DNA of 64,000 nt from Linnemannia schmuckeri (taxonomy: Eukaryota > Mortierellomycota > Mortierellomycetes > Mortierellales > Mortierellaceae): the NCBI GenBank assembly GCA_029449235.1, contig JANATG010000004.1, positions 434,001-498,000 on the forward strand, in the 5' to 3' direction. The position numbers were made by a program, and so were the translations under genes. Each line of letters opens with the position of its first letter. The first letter of the stretch is position 1. Shown one piece after another: positions 1 to 10,122 of this stretch. Under the pieces are notes generated by a model. That model was not told the DNA's origin. It saw only the letters and a program-made list of their open reading frames with translations, and searched no databases.

Positions 1-109
1 TACGCTCTCCCCTATTTTTTCGAGAATGTCCTTTGTTATCGCTGAGTTTGCTACGTGAAACTCAGCTAACTAACGGCTCTACTTTTTTTGCATTTGTTTT
101 TCATTGAAG

Positions 110-247
110 TTGGCCATGACAGTGCGTTGCCATCCCCAAATTGGGTATCTGGAGCCTATTGCACTTTTTGGTAGTGTTGTTTGCATCGTCTCGCATAGTG
201 AACAGAAGGCGCGATATGTGTTTGAGAAACAACAGAAGCAAGTATAG
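110..247 (+). CDS. Terminal exon of a FAD-dependent monooxygenase (first copy of the array, partial)
   Basis: Only the last coding exon lies in the window; the rest is beyond the left edge, and bases 1-109 read as intron ending in a pyrimidine-rich stretch and AG at 108-109. The 45-residue peptide begins LAMTVRCHPQIGYLEPIA and contains SEQKARYVFEK before a TAG stop. It aligns without gaps over its conserved part to the last exon of the next gene (LAQTVKFRPQIGFLEPVA, then SEKKARAVFEK). Both share an intron just before this exon that the three downstream copies lack. It is therefore a paralogue of the neighbouring monooxygenases and closest to the one starting at 1093. Whether the upstream part is intact cannot be seen. 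Confidence 0.75.
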   Translation: MAMTVRCHPQIGYLEPIALFGSVVCIVSHSEQKARYVFEKQQKQV

Positions 248-1092
248 AGTTAGTGCAACCTGCTGCTTGCCTTCGCTCAAAAGGGAAGGAGATGTGTGCG
301 ATAATACAAGATCAAGTGTGCAGGGTACACGCCAGGTGTGCATAACTGAAGTGTCGATGAAAACATCTCGCCTTGGATTCACATAAATCTGCAGTAGTTC
401 AACAAAAGTGCGATATGGGCGCTGTGTGATGCGTGTGAAACTTGTACCTTTTTTTCCAGTAAGTTGGTGACTGTCGATTGGTTGGAACTCAATTTTGATT
501 GTTGCCCAATGCCCCCAGCATAGTCAAGTGCAACGGCCAGAATGAAAAAAAGAGCTTTCAAAATAGACGCATTTTTCCCACTACACTATCCTATATAATT
601 GAGAAATGATGGAACGGAAGGAAGGAGGGAGGGATGAGAAGAAAATAAGAGCAGCAGGAGGAGAGTCATCGCGCATTTCATTTCTCTTTCTTTTCGTTCT
701 TCTGTTAGCACATACAAATCTTGGGCATGGAACGCTCCAATAATCCCAGGGCCAATGCTTGGGGTCATGCCCCAACGAGTCTGACACAACCGACGCCCAG
801 ATTTGAGATGAAAAAAAAAAAGGAGATTGGCGTCGGTCTGTCGGCTGGTTTGCTTATCTTTCGCTATCACACATTGAGAATAGAGAAGGAAAAAAAAGCT
901 CAACCATGGACAACATCGCACAAGTGTGAGAAGAAGAGGAAAGACGGTGCACTCACCTTGCCATATTCCTCTCTTTTTTTTTTTTCCTCATCTTCTTCGC
1001 TCCCATCATCTACTTTTCATCGCATTCATTCATTCCCCTCTTTCATTCCTTGGCATCCACTTTCAGCATCCTTGTCCACATCATCACGAGCT
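248..1092. other. Intergenic region between monooxygenase copies
   Basis: No gene is recognised here. The last ~150 bases before the ATG at 1093 are pyrimidine-rich on the + strand, with a long T run near 967-983 and repeats of the type CATTCATTC. This resembles the leader in front of the copy that starts at 10123, so it is probably a duplicated promoter and 5' leader. A weak TATA-like stretch (CTATATAATT) occurs near 590-600, but it is about 490 bases from the start codon and is not convincing as the core promoter. Confidence 0.5.
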
Positions 1093-3215
1093 ATGTCAAC
1101 GAACAACAAACCAAGAGTACTTATCGTGGGCGGAGGTCTGGGTGGCCTTATGCTCGGCGGTCTTCTGGAGAGGAGCGGGGTTCCATACACCATTTTTGAG
1201 CGTGTCGCCAAAGCAAAGCCCGTCGGTATGATCCACTGTTCAGATGACCATATTACGTCCAGACAGTCATCGACACTCGCTCCTCCACACACTAAATCTA
1301 GCACTCCTCCTTATTTATTTTTTTTGCTGTAAATAGGCGCAGGGATGCTGATTGGTCCCGGCCTCCTCCCTACCTTCCAGCAGCTGGGGATTTATGATGA
1401 GTTCCTTGCCATTGGCAAAAAACTCTATCGCACCAACAACTACAAGGAATCACTGGAAAAGTACAAGCCCACCGACACAACACCCATCGAGGACTTGTAA
1501 GCTACACCAACCATCGTTCCTCCGTTCTTTGCACCTCCGCACCTGCTTCTACCCTCTGTCATCTTATTTACTCACAACGTAGGCTTGGAGACTAATGAGT
1601 ACTCTATTGCTTATTGTTGTTTGGTAGTACCGGCTACTTGCACTACGTTGTTGCTCGCCCAGCACTGTATGACCTACTTCTTAAACTGGTCCCTGCCAAC
1701 AAGATTCATTTCGGGAAGCGAGTCCTCAACATCGCCGAGAAAGACGATATAGTTTCGGTGCACACTTCTGACAATGGTGTATACGAGGGAGACATTGTCG
1801 TCGGCGCTGACGGTGCCTACAGTGCGGTCCGCCAACGCTTGTACGCGAAAATGAAATCCGAGGGCACTTTACCCCCTGAGGACTATGACGAGCTCCCCTT
1901 CAGTTGCACATGCTTGGTCGGTCAGACAAGACCATTGGATCCAGAAGAGTTTCCTATCGTCAATGTCCCGGATTCGCAGTTCTTCACTGTCCATGGTCAC
2001 AACAAACCGTTCACTGTAAGTTACATTTGTATATACCAATCGAGAAGACATCACGGTGTGGCAGAGGAAAAGAAAATCGACTTCATATGATGTATTCGCC
2101 TCTTTCCTTTGTTGTTCCTAGTGGAGTGTGCTTTCTACGTCCCAGCGCACATTGTGCTGGTTTGTGACCAATCAGCTGGATAAACAAGCAGGCAAGGAAG
2201 CCGCGCAGCAACGATTCAGGAACAACGAGAACTCTTGCTGGGGAGACATTCCGACGCAATCAATGTGCGACGAGACACGAAATTTTGTTCTTGAACTCAA
2301 CGACGGGAAGAAACGGACCATGGGCGACCTTTACGACTTGACACCCAAGGAGTTCACCTCCAAGGTCATGTTCGAGGAGAAGGTGTTCAAAACCTGGTAT
2401 CATCGTCGCTACGTCCTGATCGGCGATGGTATATTTCTTTTGTCTGCTGCGTTTCACTCTTCACCTTTCTCGGTTCTTTAGGAGCAATTGGAGTAACACT
2501 TATTTATTTCCTGTGCACATTTCTTTTATAGCATGTCACAAAATGCACCCATCGGGGGGACAGGGTAATGCGTCTACTGGTTTGCCTTCTCGTCGTTATG
2601 AAGTGCACACGGATATAGTTGGCATCTTATTAAATTCTGATCTTGTTTCTCTCCTTTCCTCACTCGGCTTTACACAGGCGCAATTACAGCGATGCACGAC
2701 GCCATGGCGCTTGCCAACCTCATTTACGCCATGCCGGCAAGAACATCAGAGGATATCACCAGGATCTTTGAGGAATATAAAAGGGAACGTTATCCTGCGG
2801 CTGTGGACTGTTACAAGAACAGCAAGATGATGGGAAAACTCATCGACAGTGGATTCGCGGGCACTTTTTCACTCTTTCTTATGACCAAAATGCCCCAGTG
2901 GATGTGGAGGCTCGTGGTGCGTATTCTAACATGCTTTTTTAACTGATTTTTTTTTCATAGGTTTCATGAGAGGATATAGATTTACTATTTCAATGACACG
3001 ATACACTAACAACCTTCCTTTTGTTCTTTGTGTATTCTTTGCTTTTTTCACAAAAGTTGGCCCAGACGGTCAAGTTTCGTCCCCAAATAGGATTTCTCGA
3101 GCCCGTTGCTATCAAAGGCAGCGTTATGCCAGTTCCTTCACCCAGTGAAAAGAAGGCGAGGGCTGTCTTTGAGAAGCACCAGCAGCGATCACAGCACGCT
3201 ACCGTCACCATCTAA
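1093..3215 (+). CDS. FAD-dependent monooxygenase, array copy 1 (seven exons)
   Basis: A flavoprotein hydroxylase of the UbiH/salicylate-hydroxylase-like PHBH superfamily (family knowledge): NAD(P)H- and O2-dependent hydroxylation, substrate unknown. Proposed exons are 1093-1225, 1337-1496, 1628-2015, 2122-2428, 2532-2564, 2678-2916 and 3057-3215, giving 472 residues. All junctions are GT-AG and in frame. Visible motifs are the N-terminal FAD dinucleotide fold VLIVGGGLGGLMLGGLLE (residues ~10-27), the middle VGADGAYSAVRQRLY, and the second FAD motif GDACHKMHPSGGQG followed by AMHDAMALANLIYA. The N-terminal fold is at the very start and there is no signal peptide, so the protein is probably cytosolic or peripherally membrane-attached. 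The start is the first Met before the fold and matches the start of the copy at 10123. A distinguishing feature is an extra intron (2917-3056) in the C-terminal region. AATAAA follows at 3272. Confidence 0.85.
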
Positions 3216-3271
3216 TTTACAACGGGAGCAGCTTATCGAGCTGGTAAATTGATGGTCCTCGGTTTACTGAT

Positions 3272-3277
3272 AATAAA
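3272..3277 (+). terminator. Candidate polyadenylation signal of monooxygenase copy 1
   Basis: A perfect AATAAA lies 57 bases after the stop codon of the upstream gene on the same strand. Assigned by position and consensus only. Confidence 0.4.
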
Positions 3278-3851
3278 ATGGTATGATCTGTGTGTACCTG
3301 TTTTTTCTTGGTGCTGGTGAGTGCATGGATGTCAAGGGGCGTATCTCTTTATTTGCTTTTGCGCTGCGAACATGGTTTTGTGGGAACCTATTACGGAGAG
3401 CTCAATTCGTGAAGAGTCCTTATCAGTGCGGGTCCGTGGTCTCTAATTGTGTTTGATTTCTTGGTGTGCGATCGTAAAACAATGAGGGAACGAAAAGGAC
3501 GAGGGGAGAGAAGGAAGAAACAAGGGGGTGAAAGGGCACCTGTCGAACCTCACTCCTTTATTTACAAAGAGTGAATTCCAATGAGGCTGAAAAAAAAAGT
3601 AAACGTAGAGTGGAGGGGTTATTTAAATGAGGGGAGTGAATGCAAAGGAAGTGCCGATGTTTCTTCCTGTCTTCAACAACTTTTATTACACTAGAGTGAC
3701 AGGCGCCGTTATACGGCAAAAGGGAGGCCATGTGGACAGGTGCATACTCTCCTCCACTTTGCTAAACGCGGGCCAACAAGACATCCTTCACTCTGTTTTC
3801 TGTTGCTGACAAAAACATGGAATGACGTGTGTTCCCACTTCTTCTTTATTC
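3278..3851. other. Convergent intergenic region
   Basis: This is the space between the 3' ends of monooxygenase copy 1 (+) and the GST gene (minus). No coding feature is recognised. It contains a purine-rich patch at about 3480-3530. Confidence 0.4.
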
Positions 3852-4773
3852 TTATGCAAGGTTGAAGGTCCTGGCGAAATCGATGTCAAACACGCCATGC
3901 GAGAACCTCTTGTCCATTGCCTCAGATGCAACAGCATAAGCTTTGCTCTTGCGATAAGCCGCATACTTGGGATGACTATCGACCAAGCTTTTCAACTTGA
4001 ACAACCTGGGGGCCTTCTCCTTGTTCAACACGTCCTTCAAAGGCCCAATGCTGATCATGTAATCAAGTACAGCACTCGTATAGATATCTGCATGGGTAAA
4101 CTTGCCGCCAACAAGATGTCCATTGTCGCCATTATCGGTCAGCAGCTTCTCCATGACTTGGATATACTCGGGCAGCTTACGGGTCTTGAGCATCTCGAGG
4201 ATCCCCACATGAGCATTATGATCCATATGGGGAGAGGCACGAATGATCCACATTTTGAACAGTGACTCGGACAAGGAAAGGGCCTCGTTGTGCCGAACTT
4301 GGTCCCAAAGACTGTCAGGGACCATGTGGAACTTTTGGGCAATATACTTTTCGATGGCGGCGACCTCGCCAATCTCGAGGGCTTGGCCATTGGGAAACTG
4401 CTCGTACAGGACAGGGATGGTGCCGTAGGGATACTTGGCTTTGTGCTCCAAGGACCATGTCTCGAGCGGAATCGCGTTGTCCTCCCAATCGGCGCCGGCT
4501 ACGCACAGCAGGGCACGAGTGGACAGGCCTTGACCATGGATCTAGTCAATGAAAGGGAAATAGAGCAAGAAGATGTTTGTGTGTGTGCGTGTGTATATGT
4601 GTAAATGTGTGCATGGGAGGAAAGAGGGAGCGAGGCAGGGTCGTCTAAGTTTGCAGTTTGATGTCAATGCATACCGCAAAGTAGGTATAGACAAACTTGC
4701 CGTCGGTGCGCGCGGCGAGGGCAGAGAGCTCCCCAGAGCTGAGGTTGGTGGAAGCATCTGGAGTTTGGATCAT
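3852..4773 (-). CDS. Glutathione S-transferase, sigma-like (two exons)
   Basis: A predicted cytosolic GST that conjugates glutathione to electrophiles. Exon 1 is 4773-4675 and exon 2 is 4541-3852, giving 262 residues. The intron has a GTATGC donor and a CTAG acceptor. The N-terminal thioredoxin-fold half contains FVYTYFAIHGQGLSTRALL, the YF.(I)xGxG signature typical of sigma-class and related GSTs, with Tyr31 as candidate catalytic residue. The helix-1 and cis-Pro region reads PYGTIPVLYE, followed by the ALEIGEVAAIEKYIA segment that usually carries the glutathione gamma-glutamyl contact. The C-terminal half is all-helical (LVGGKFTHADIYTSAVLDYM), where the conserved Asp of the N-capping box is visible in THAD. 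It lies inside the monooxygenase array on the opposite strand, which suits a joint role in detoxification (inference). A clear TATA box precedes it. Confidence 0.85.
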
Positions 4774-4837
4774 GGCTGTTGTGGATTGGGTGAGTTATCT
4801 GTTGTTTTGAAGGGTTAGTGTGTGTACCCTATCCTGG

Positions 4838-4845
4838 TATTTATA
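4838..4845 (-). promoter_or_regulatory. TATA box of the GST gene
   Basis: On the minus strand the sequence reads TATAAATA, 65-72 bases upstream of the GST start codon. The spacing leaves a ~35-45 base 5' leader, a typical arrangement for a TATA-driven inducible gene. Assigned by consensus and position. Confidence 0.55.
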
Positions 4846-7502
4846 CCCTCTCCCCGGATTCTTTTCCTCTCTCTCTTCCCACGCTTTCTATGCCAAGATG
4901 GCCTTGACGACTTTATGCCAGACTAAACGCGTTCACGTTGCGCCACTTTTTCTTCCATGGGCTCCAATCAGTCCAGCCCCTTTCAGCGGACCCATGCGGA
5001 CGCACCCTCAGTTGAACGTGCTTCCGCTTTGGGGGAAAGTGCTGCGCAATAAAAGTGTCAATGGCTTTCTGAGGAGGAAGAGAAATAAGGCTTTGTTTTT
5101 TTTATCCAGACGCCTCGCTCGCTGCGCAAATTGTAAACAACTGTCAGCCCGGCTGTCACCATTCTGTACGTTCTAAAAGTAGAAACAAAACTAACCAGAT
5201 TTTACGCCTTGACACAACCTTTCGGCATAGAAGGCCTGCTCAAGATATTGTACCTAAATGCATCAGTCAAATCTCTTGTGATCCATCATGCCGTGTCCAT
5301 GCAAGAGACTCCCCTTTCATTCAGGTGACCCTGTCGCTGTCTCTACACCTCACTTTCATTAAGTACATAGACGACCGCAACACAGTAGGAGGTACTGGAA
5401 ACTTGTCGTCAATAAGTATTTTTACTTCCCGCCAACAGGTAACTTACTCCTAACTACGAGTGACTATTTTACTTGGAGTCGTTTGGCTTAGTACTCCTTT
5501 CCTCCAGTATATCTTACTGCATATGGGTCAAAGGAGAACAAAATATGACGCACGCTATGTAGACCAAAAGCATGATCTAAGCCTTGTAAAGCCTAACGCA
5601 GCCACATTTAAAGTTCAATTTGCACAGTCTATTCACGCTTTGTCCCCTTAGAACTAGATCGCATATCAGCTGTTTAATTACGAATTTCTGAGAATATAAA
5701 TAGTGCACCTTTGAATCTTTTCACTGCCACGATACCCCTCAAGTGGCAGCGTAAATCGACAATAAACCCTCTCTCTTCTCACACCCTATACTCCACCACC
5801 AATCTTCTCCCCTCCACCAATGACAACGACAAGCGCATACGGTAACCCCCTTGGCTGTACTGGATACACTCTCTGGATGGGAATAGGTTGTCGCGACTCA
5901 AAATGAATCGATTTCGAAAGTATTCTATGCTATTGTTTCGGAGGATGCGAGAAAACAACGGCCGACTCACTCCCAGAAAGATGTACCTTCCGCCTATTGC
6001 CATGTTTTATGTTTTTGGGTTTCTTGGTGATGGACACAAACAGGGAGCGGTTCGACTTGTTGGTGGCGGGGGTACCTTAACTCTCCTACGTAAAAAAAAC
6101 GAAAGAAAAAAAACACGTCGCGTTGCGTTTCAAATCGCCTACTGTGTATTGTAGAAAGATCTTTTTTTTCGTATTTGCCAGAAAACGGCTTGTAGGTGAG
6201 ATACCACAGAAGGTAATGTCCTGGCGAATCTAAGTTACGAATGCAAGGGATACAAGCAATACACGAAAAGGATTTGGACCCCGACCTTACACAAAAAAAA
6301 TGTGCGGTACGATAGCGGGTGTTTAATTTGAGCACCCTCGTGAAATTTGTTCCTTCCTGTCATTGAACATTGCTGCTAGTGTTGGTTCCGAAACGACTGT
6401 GCTTGTGGATGTCGGAATCGGTGTAGAAACAGGCATAAAAGTTGGTGTCATCCGTGAAGACGGAGGTAGGGGAGGAGAAATGGCGAAGGGTTATAGGTAA
6501 GGGTATTATTGCCATGGATTGGCTGGCGTTCTCTACCGAGGGAGGAGTGTCTTGTCTGCTCAAGGGTGGTGTGAACTGTCCTACGGGCAGTAGAGGGCTA
6601 GGATGATAAGACCGAGACTGAATGAAACGCGGGTGAGCATGTACTGTACATCCACGCGATTTACCGTGTGTGATTGTCGTCGTTTATCGTCCTGGGTTCG
6701 TTAGGGCGTCTTTGTGGTGCTTGTTGCTGCTGTTGATTGTTGATTGTAGTCGCCCATGGACAAAATATCACACAAGATCTGAAAGGATAAGGTTAAGCGG
6801 AGAGGACTAGGGAAAAGGATAGCGACATCCGCTCCCACCGCCTTTTTTTAAAACCACTGGTACATATATCATCTTGTATTTTACATTTTTTCTCTTCTTA
6901 CCGCACATGTACTCTACCAGGGCTGTTGTTTTTTTGGTAGAGTGTGAGCTTTGACCAACCCATTAGTGAGCGACAAAGTCCGCAGAGAGAGAGAAGCACC
7001 TTTTTTGACTCTTCTTGAAATAAAGTTCATGCCCTCTCCCAGAACCTCTTTGACTTTCATTCTTTTTATTTTTTTGGGATTGACACAAACCAATGCAATT
7101 GGCCATCAGCGTTTGTTTATGTTGCTTGCCATCTTTGCTCTTATTCTTGTACCAGTTGTACCGCACTAAACAGGGCAGAGAAGCGATTGTGGCTTCTTCT
7201 CATGGTCTTTTTTGACGTGGCTTTGTATGCAAGAGGGAAAAAGGAAAGGAAAGGCAAGAAAGGATGATAAGCGATATAAAAAATAGAAGTAAAAACTGAG
7301 TAGAAGAATGTTGTTGCACAAACTCAAATATACAGGAGCAGAGAAGAACGAACGGAAGGACGGTCATGGAAGAGAAAGTGTGGGTTCGAAAGAAACACAT
7401 CTATTTTCCATTCCTCATCTACCTCCTCATTCTCATTCTCATCCTCATCCTCCTCATCCTCGCTCTCATTCACCTATAACAACTGAATCTGTTCTCTTCG
7501 TC
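4846..7502. other. 2.7 kb intergenic region with a possible unannotated small gene
   Basis: No recognised gene. A good TATA box at 5695-5703 is followed by a CT-rich leader and an ATG at 5820. That opens a 28-codon frame beginning MTTTSAYGNPLGCTGYTLWM, which may be the first exon of an unidentified gene; downstream exons could not be resolved. Both strands have short open frames near 6360-6560 without recognisable motifs. The last 100 bases hold an imperfect CTCATT/CTCATC repeat (about 7420-7472) in the leader of the next monooxygenase. Confidence 0.4.
5695..5703 (+). promoter_or_regulatory. Candidate TATA box (TATAAATAG)
   Basis: A consensus TATA element followed 60-125 bases later by a CT-rich leader and the ATG at 5820. 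It looks like a genuine core promoter, but the gene it would drive is not resolved. Confidence 0.35.
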
Positions 7503-9502
7503 ATGTGGTCCGTACCTCCCGACAGATTTCCTGAAGAACCAAAGGATTGTTTATCTGAAGGTTCCGTGACCAACAAGCCGACTGTGCTTATTGTCGGCGC
7601 TGGTCTAGGAGGCCTTATGCTTGGAGCCTTGCTCGAAAAGGCCAATATCCCCTACTATATCTTTGAACGAGCCTCATGTGTCAAGCCCTTGGGTACCGAT
7701 TGAACCACATCATCATTCTTTGAACATGTTTAAGACAGAGAGAACGGCATTGTTCTAATTGGCAATCCTTTTTTTATGCTATCTCCTGTACTGTGACAGG
7801 CTCCGCGATCAACATTGCAGCGCCCGTTCTGCCGTTATTTGAGCAAATTGGCATCTTTGACCAGATTGAGGCTTCTGGGAAGCAGTTCACTCATTCGACT
7901 CTTTATCGGGAGGGCAAGGGTGAGATATTCACGACCGATTACACCCCTATCAAGCAATTGTAAGCACAGCATTATTTTGATTCTCTATTTCCATGTCACC
8001 TCAACATGATGGCCCTTGATCGCTCGTTGTTTTCTAACGGTATATCGTTTTGGGGTTGATTTTTTAGCACGGGTTACAAGCAATACATTGTTTCTCGTCC
8101 TGTCCTCTATGACCTCATACTTCAAAAGGTTCCCAGCCACAGACTCTTATTCAAGAAGCGTGTACTGATGATTTCTGAGCACAAGGACAAGGTCCGCATC
8201 CAAACCGGCGACAACTGCATCTATGAAGGTGACATCCTTGTCGGAGCTGATGGCGCCTACAGCGCGGTCCGTCAACGACTGTATGACACTCTGAAGAGGG
8301 AAGGCAGGTTGCCCAATTCAGACCAGAAGGATCTCCCTTTCAGCTGTACGTGCCTGGTGGGTCAAACTAGACCCTTGGATTCCGCAGAGTTTCCAATTAT
8401 CCAAGAGGCCCTTTGCCAGTTCTTTTCAACACTCGGTGACAACAAGCCCTTCTCGGTAAGTTGATGCAAATAAACCAGGACCGTAATAGAATATTCAACA
8501 GTAGAGGAATGTAATTTATCTCTGACCGATGCTCTCATTCTTCGCCTTTCACCCTTTTCAAAGTACGCCCTGTTCACAACAGCCCAAAGAAACATTTGTT
8601 ACGCAGTTGTACATCAATTGGACGCCAAAAGCAGCAAGGCAGCCGAGGAGCAGCGGTTCCGTAACAACGAGAACTCCGAGTGGGGTCCTGGAGCTGTCCA
8701 AGCAATGTGTGTCGAGACTCGTGACTTTCCTCTTCCGATCCCTGGTGCTAAAAAATGGACTATGGGCGACTTGTATGACCGTACCCCTCACGAGGGCATC
8801 TCCAAGGTGATGTTGGAGGAGAAAGTGTTTAAGACCTGGTACTCAGGCCGTATCGTTTTGATGGGCGATGGTAAGTCATTGGCCTACAGTTGCGAATTAA
8901 GACTATGTGCAGTTGTTGGTAAAAGAAAACCATGATATTTCAGTTCCTCATTTCTAGCCTTTTTTTAAAAAAAAAATCTAGCGTGCCACAAACTGCATCC
9001 GTCAGGAGGCCATGGTAATGACAGTTTTTGACGTGGGGATAGCAGAAAAACAAAGTAGCAAACTCCTTGTTCTAATTTCTTTTGCTACCTCCTTTTCTTC
9101 CTTCATATCGAAATAGGCGCTGCAGTGGCGATGCACGATGCAGTAGCACTAGCCAATCTGATCTACGCCCTACCTAACAACACTTCCAAAGAGATCCAAC
9201 GAGCATTTGCCGAATACAAGGCAGAACGCATCCCGCATGTCATGGACTCGTACAAGAGCAGCAAAATACTGGCCAAGAGGTCAGGAATGGACTTTGGTGG
9301 GACCATGGCCTTGTTTTTCTCCAAAAACATCCCCCAGTTTGTTTGGAACGTGCTGTGGAAGAGCATGGTCAAGAACCGACCTGTTGCTGGGTTTTTGCCC
9401 AAAATTCCGTCCAAGGGGGCCATCCCTGCTGTCGGGTCGGCTAGCGAGCAAAAGGCGAGAGCTGTGTTTGAGAGGCGCAAGGCGGACGTTCATGCTGTGT
9501 GA
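7503..9502 (+). CDS. FAD-dependent monooxygenase, array copy 2 (six exons)
   Basis: Same family as the copy at 1093. Exons are 7503-7692, 7800-7959, 8068-8455, 8564-8870, 8982-9014 and 9117-9502, giving 487 residues. Exons 2-5 (160, 388, 307 and 33 nt) match copy 1 exactly in length. Motifs: FAD fold VLIVGAGLGGLMLGALLE, VGADGAYSAVRQRLY, GDACHKLHPSGGHG and AMHDAVALANLIYA. Unlike copy 1 the C-terminal part is uninterrupted, so the last exon is longer. The N-terminus carries about 19 extra residues (MWSVPPDRFPEEPKDCLSEG) relative to the other copies. At the position of their start codon this copy has CTGAATCTG instead of an ATG, so translation probably shifted to the next ATG downstream. AATAAA at 9567 follows the stop. 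Confidence 0.85.
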
Positions 9503-9566
9503 GATGAAAGAAAGAGAGGGGGGTAGAGGGAGGGGAATGGGAAGAGGAGTTTGACCTTGGAGGCGT

Positions 9567-9572
9567 AATAAA
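9567..9572 (+). terminator. Candidate polyadenylation signal of monooxygenase copy 2
   Basis: AATAAA 65 bases downstream of the stop codon, on the sense strand. Confidence 0.4.
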
Positions 9573-10122
9573 ACATAATTGACAATGAGGGCAGTAATGA
9601 ACAGTATGCGAGAAAGCGATTGTTTGTGCCATTGTTGTTGTTTTTTTTTTCAAGTGGTAATTGTTGTCGCAACGACAAGAGAACAATAAAGCACAGACGA
9701 AGACAAAGTGAGTAAGAAAAGATGCGATTGTGTACAGTACTTCGCGAAAAAAAAGCTGAGAGCAAATGAGAGCACAGAGGAGATGGAAGGAGTAAAAACG
9801 AAGGCAACCTGCTCTTGTGTACAGTTCATGCACATTTAGTTCCCTGGATAACTGGTGGGGAGGATTGAAAACCCACCCGATGTGAAATTGCATCACTGGC
9901 GGCGAATACACACGATTGGTACAGTGTACGATCTTTGCTCATAGAAAACGAAAGAGCCACAGTAGGAAGCAAAGCGCTCGATCGCGGTCAGCATTCACTC
10001 TTCGTTTACTTCACTCCTTCTCTTCTCTCTCGTTCCCTCCCTCTGTCCTCATCTCATTCTATTCCATTCCATTATTTTCTCTTCATCCGACATTCATTCA
10101 CTCTCATCACCTAACAACTGCA
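9573..10122. other. Intergenic spacer and leader of monooxygenase copy 3
   Basis: No gene. From about 10005 to the ATG at 10123 the + strand is strongly pyrimidine-rich and ends CATTCATTCACTCTCATCACCTAACAACTGCA. Closely related text precedes the starts of copies 1 and 2, consistent with duplicated promoters. Confidence 0.45.

Noticed and set aside
6360..6563. Overlapping open frames on both strands considered as a small gene
   Set aside because: Neither strand shows splice sites, a start context or a recognisable motif, and no choice between them is possible from sequence alone.
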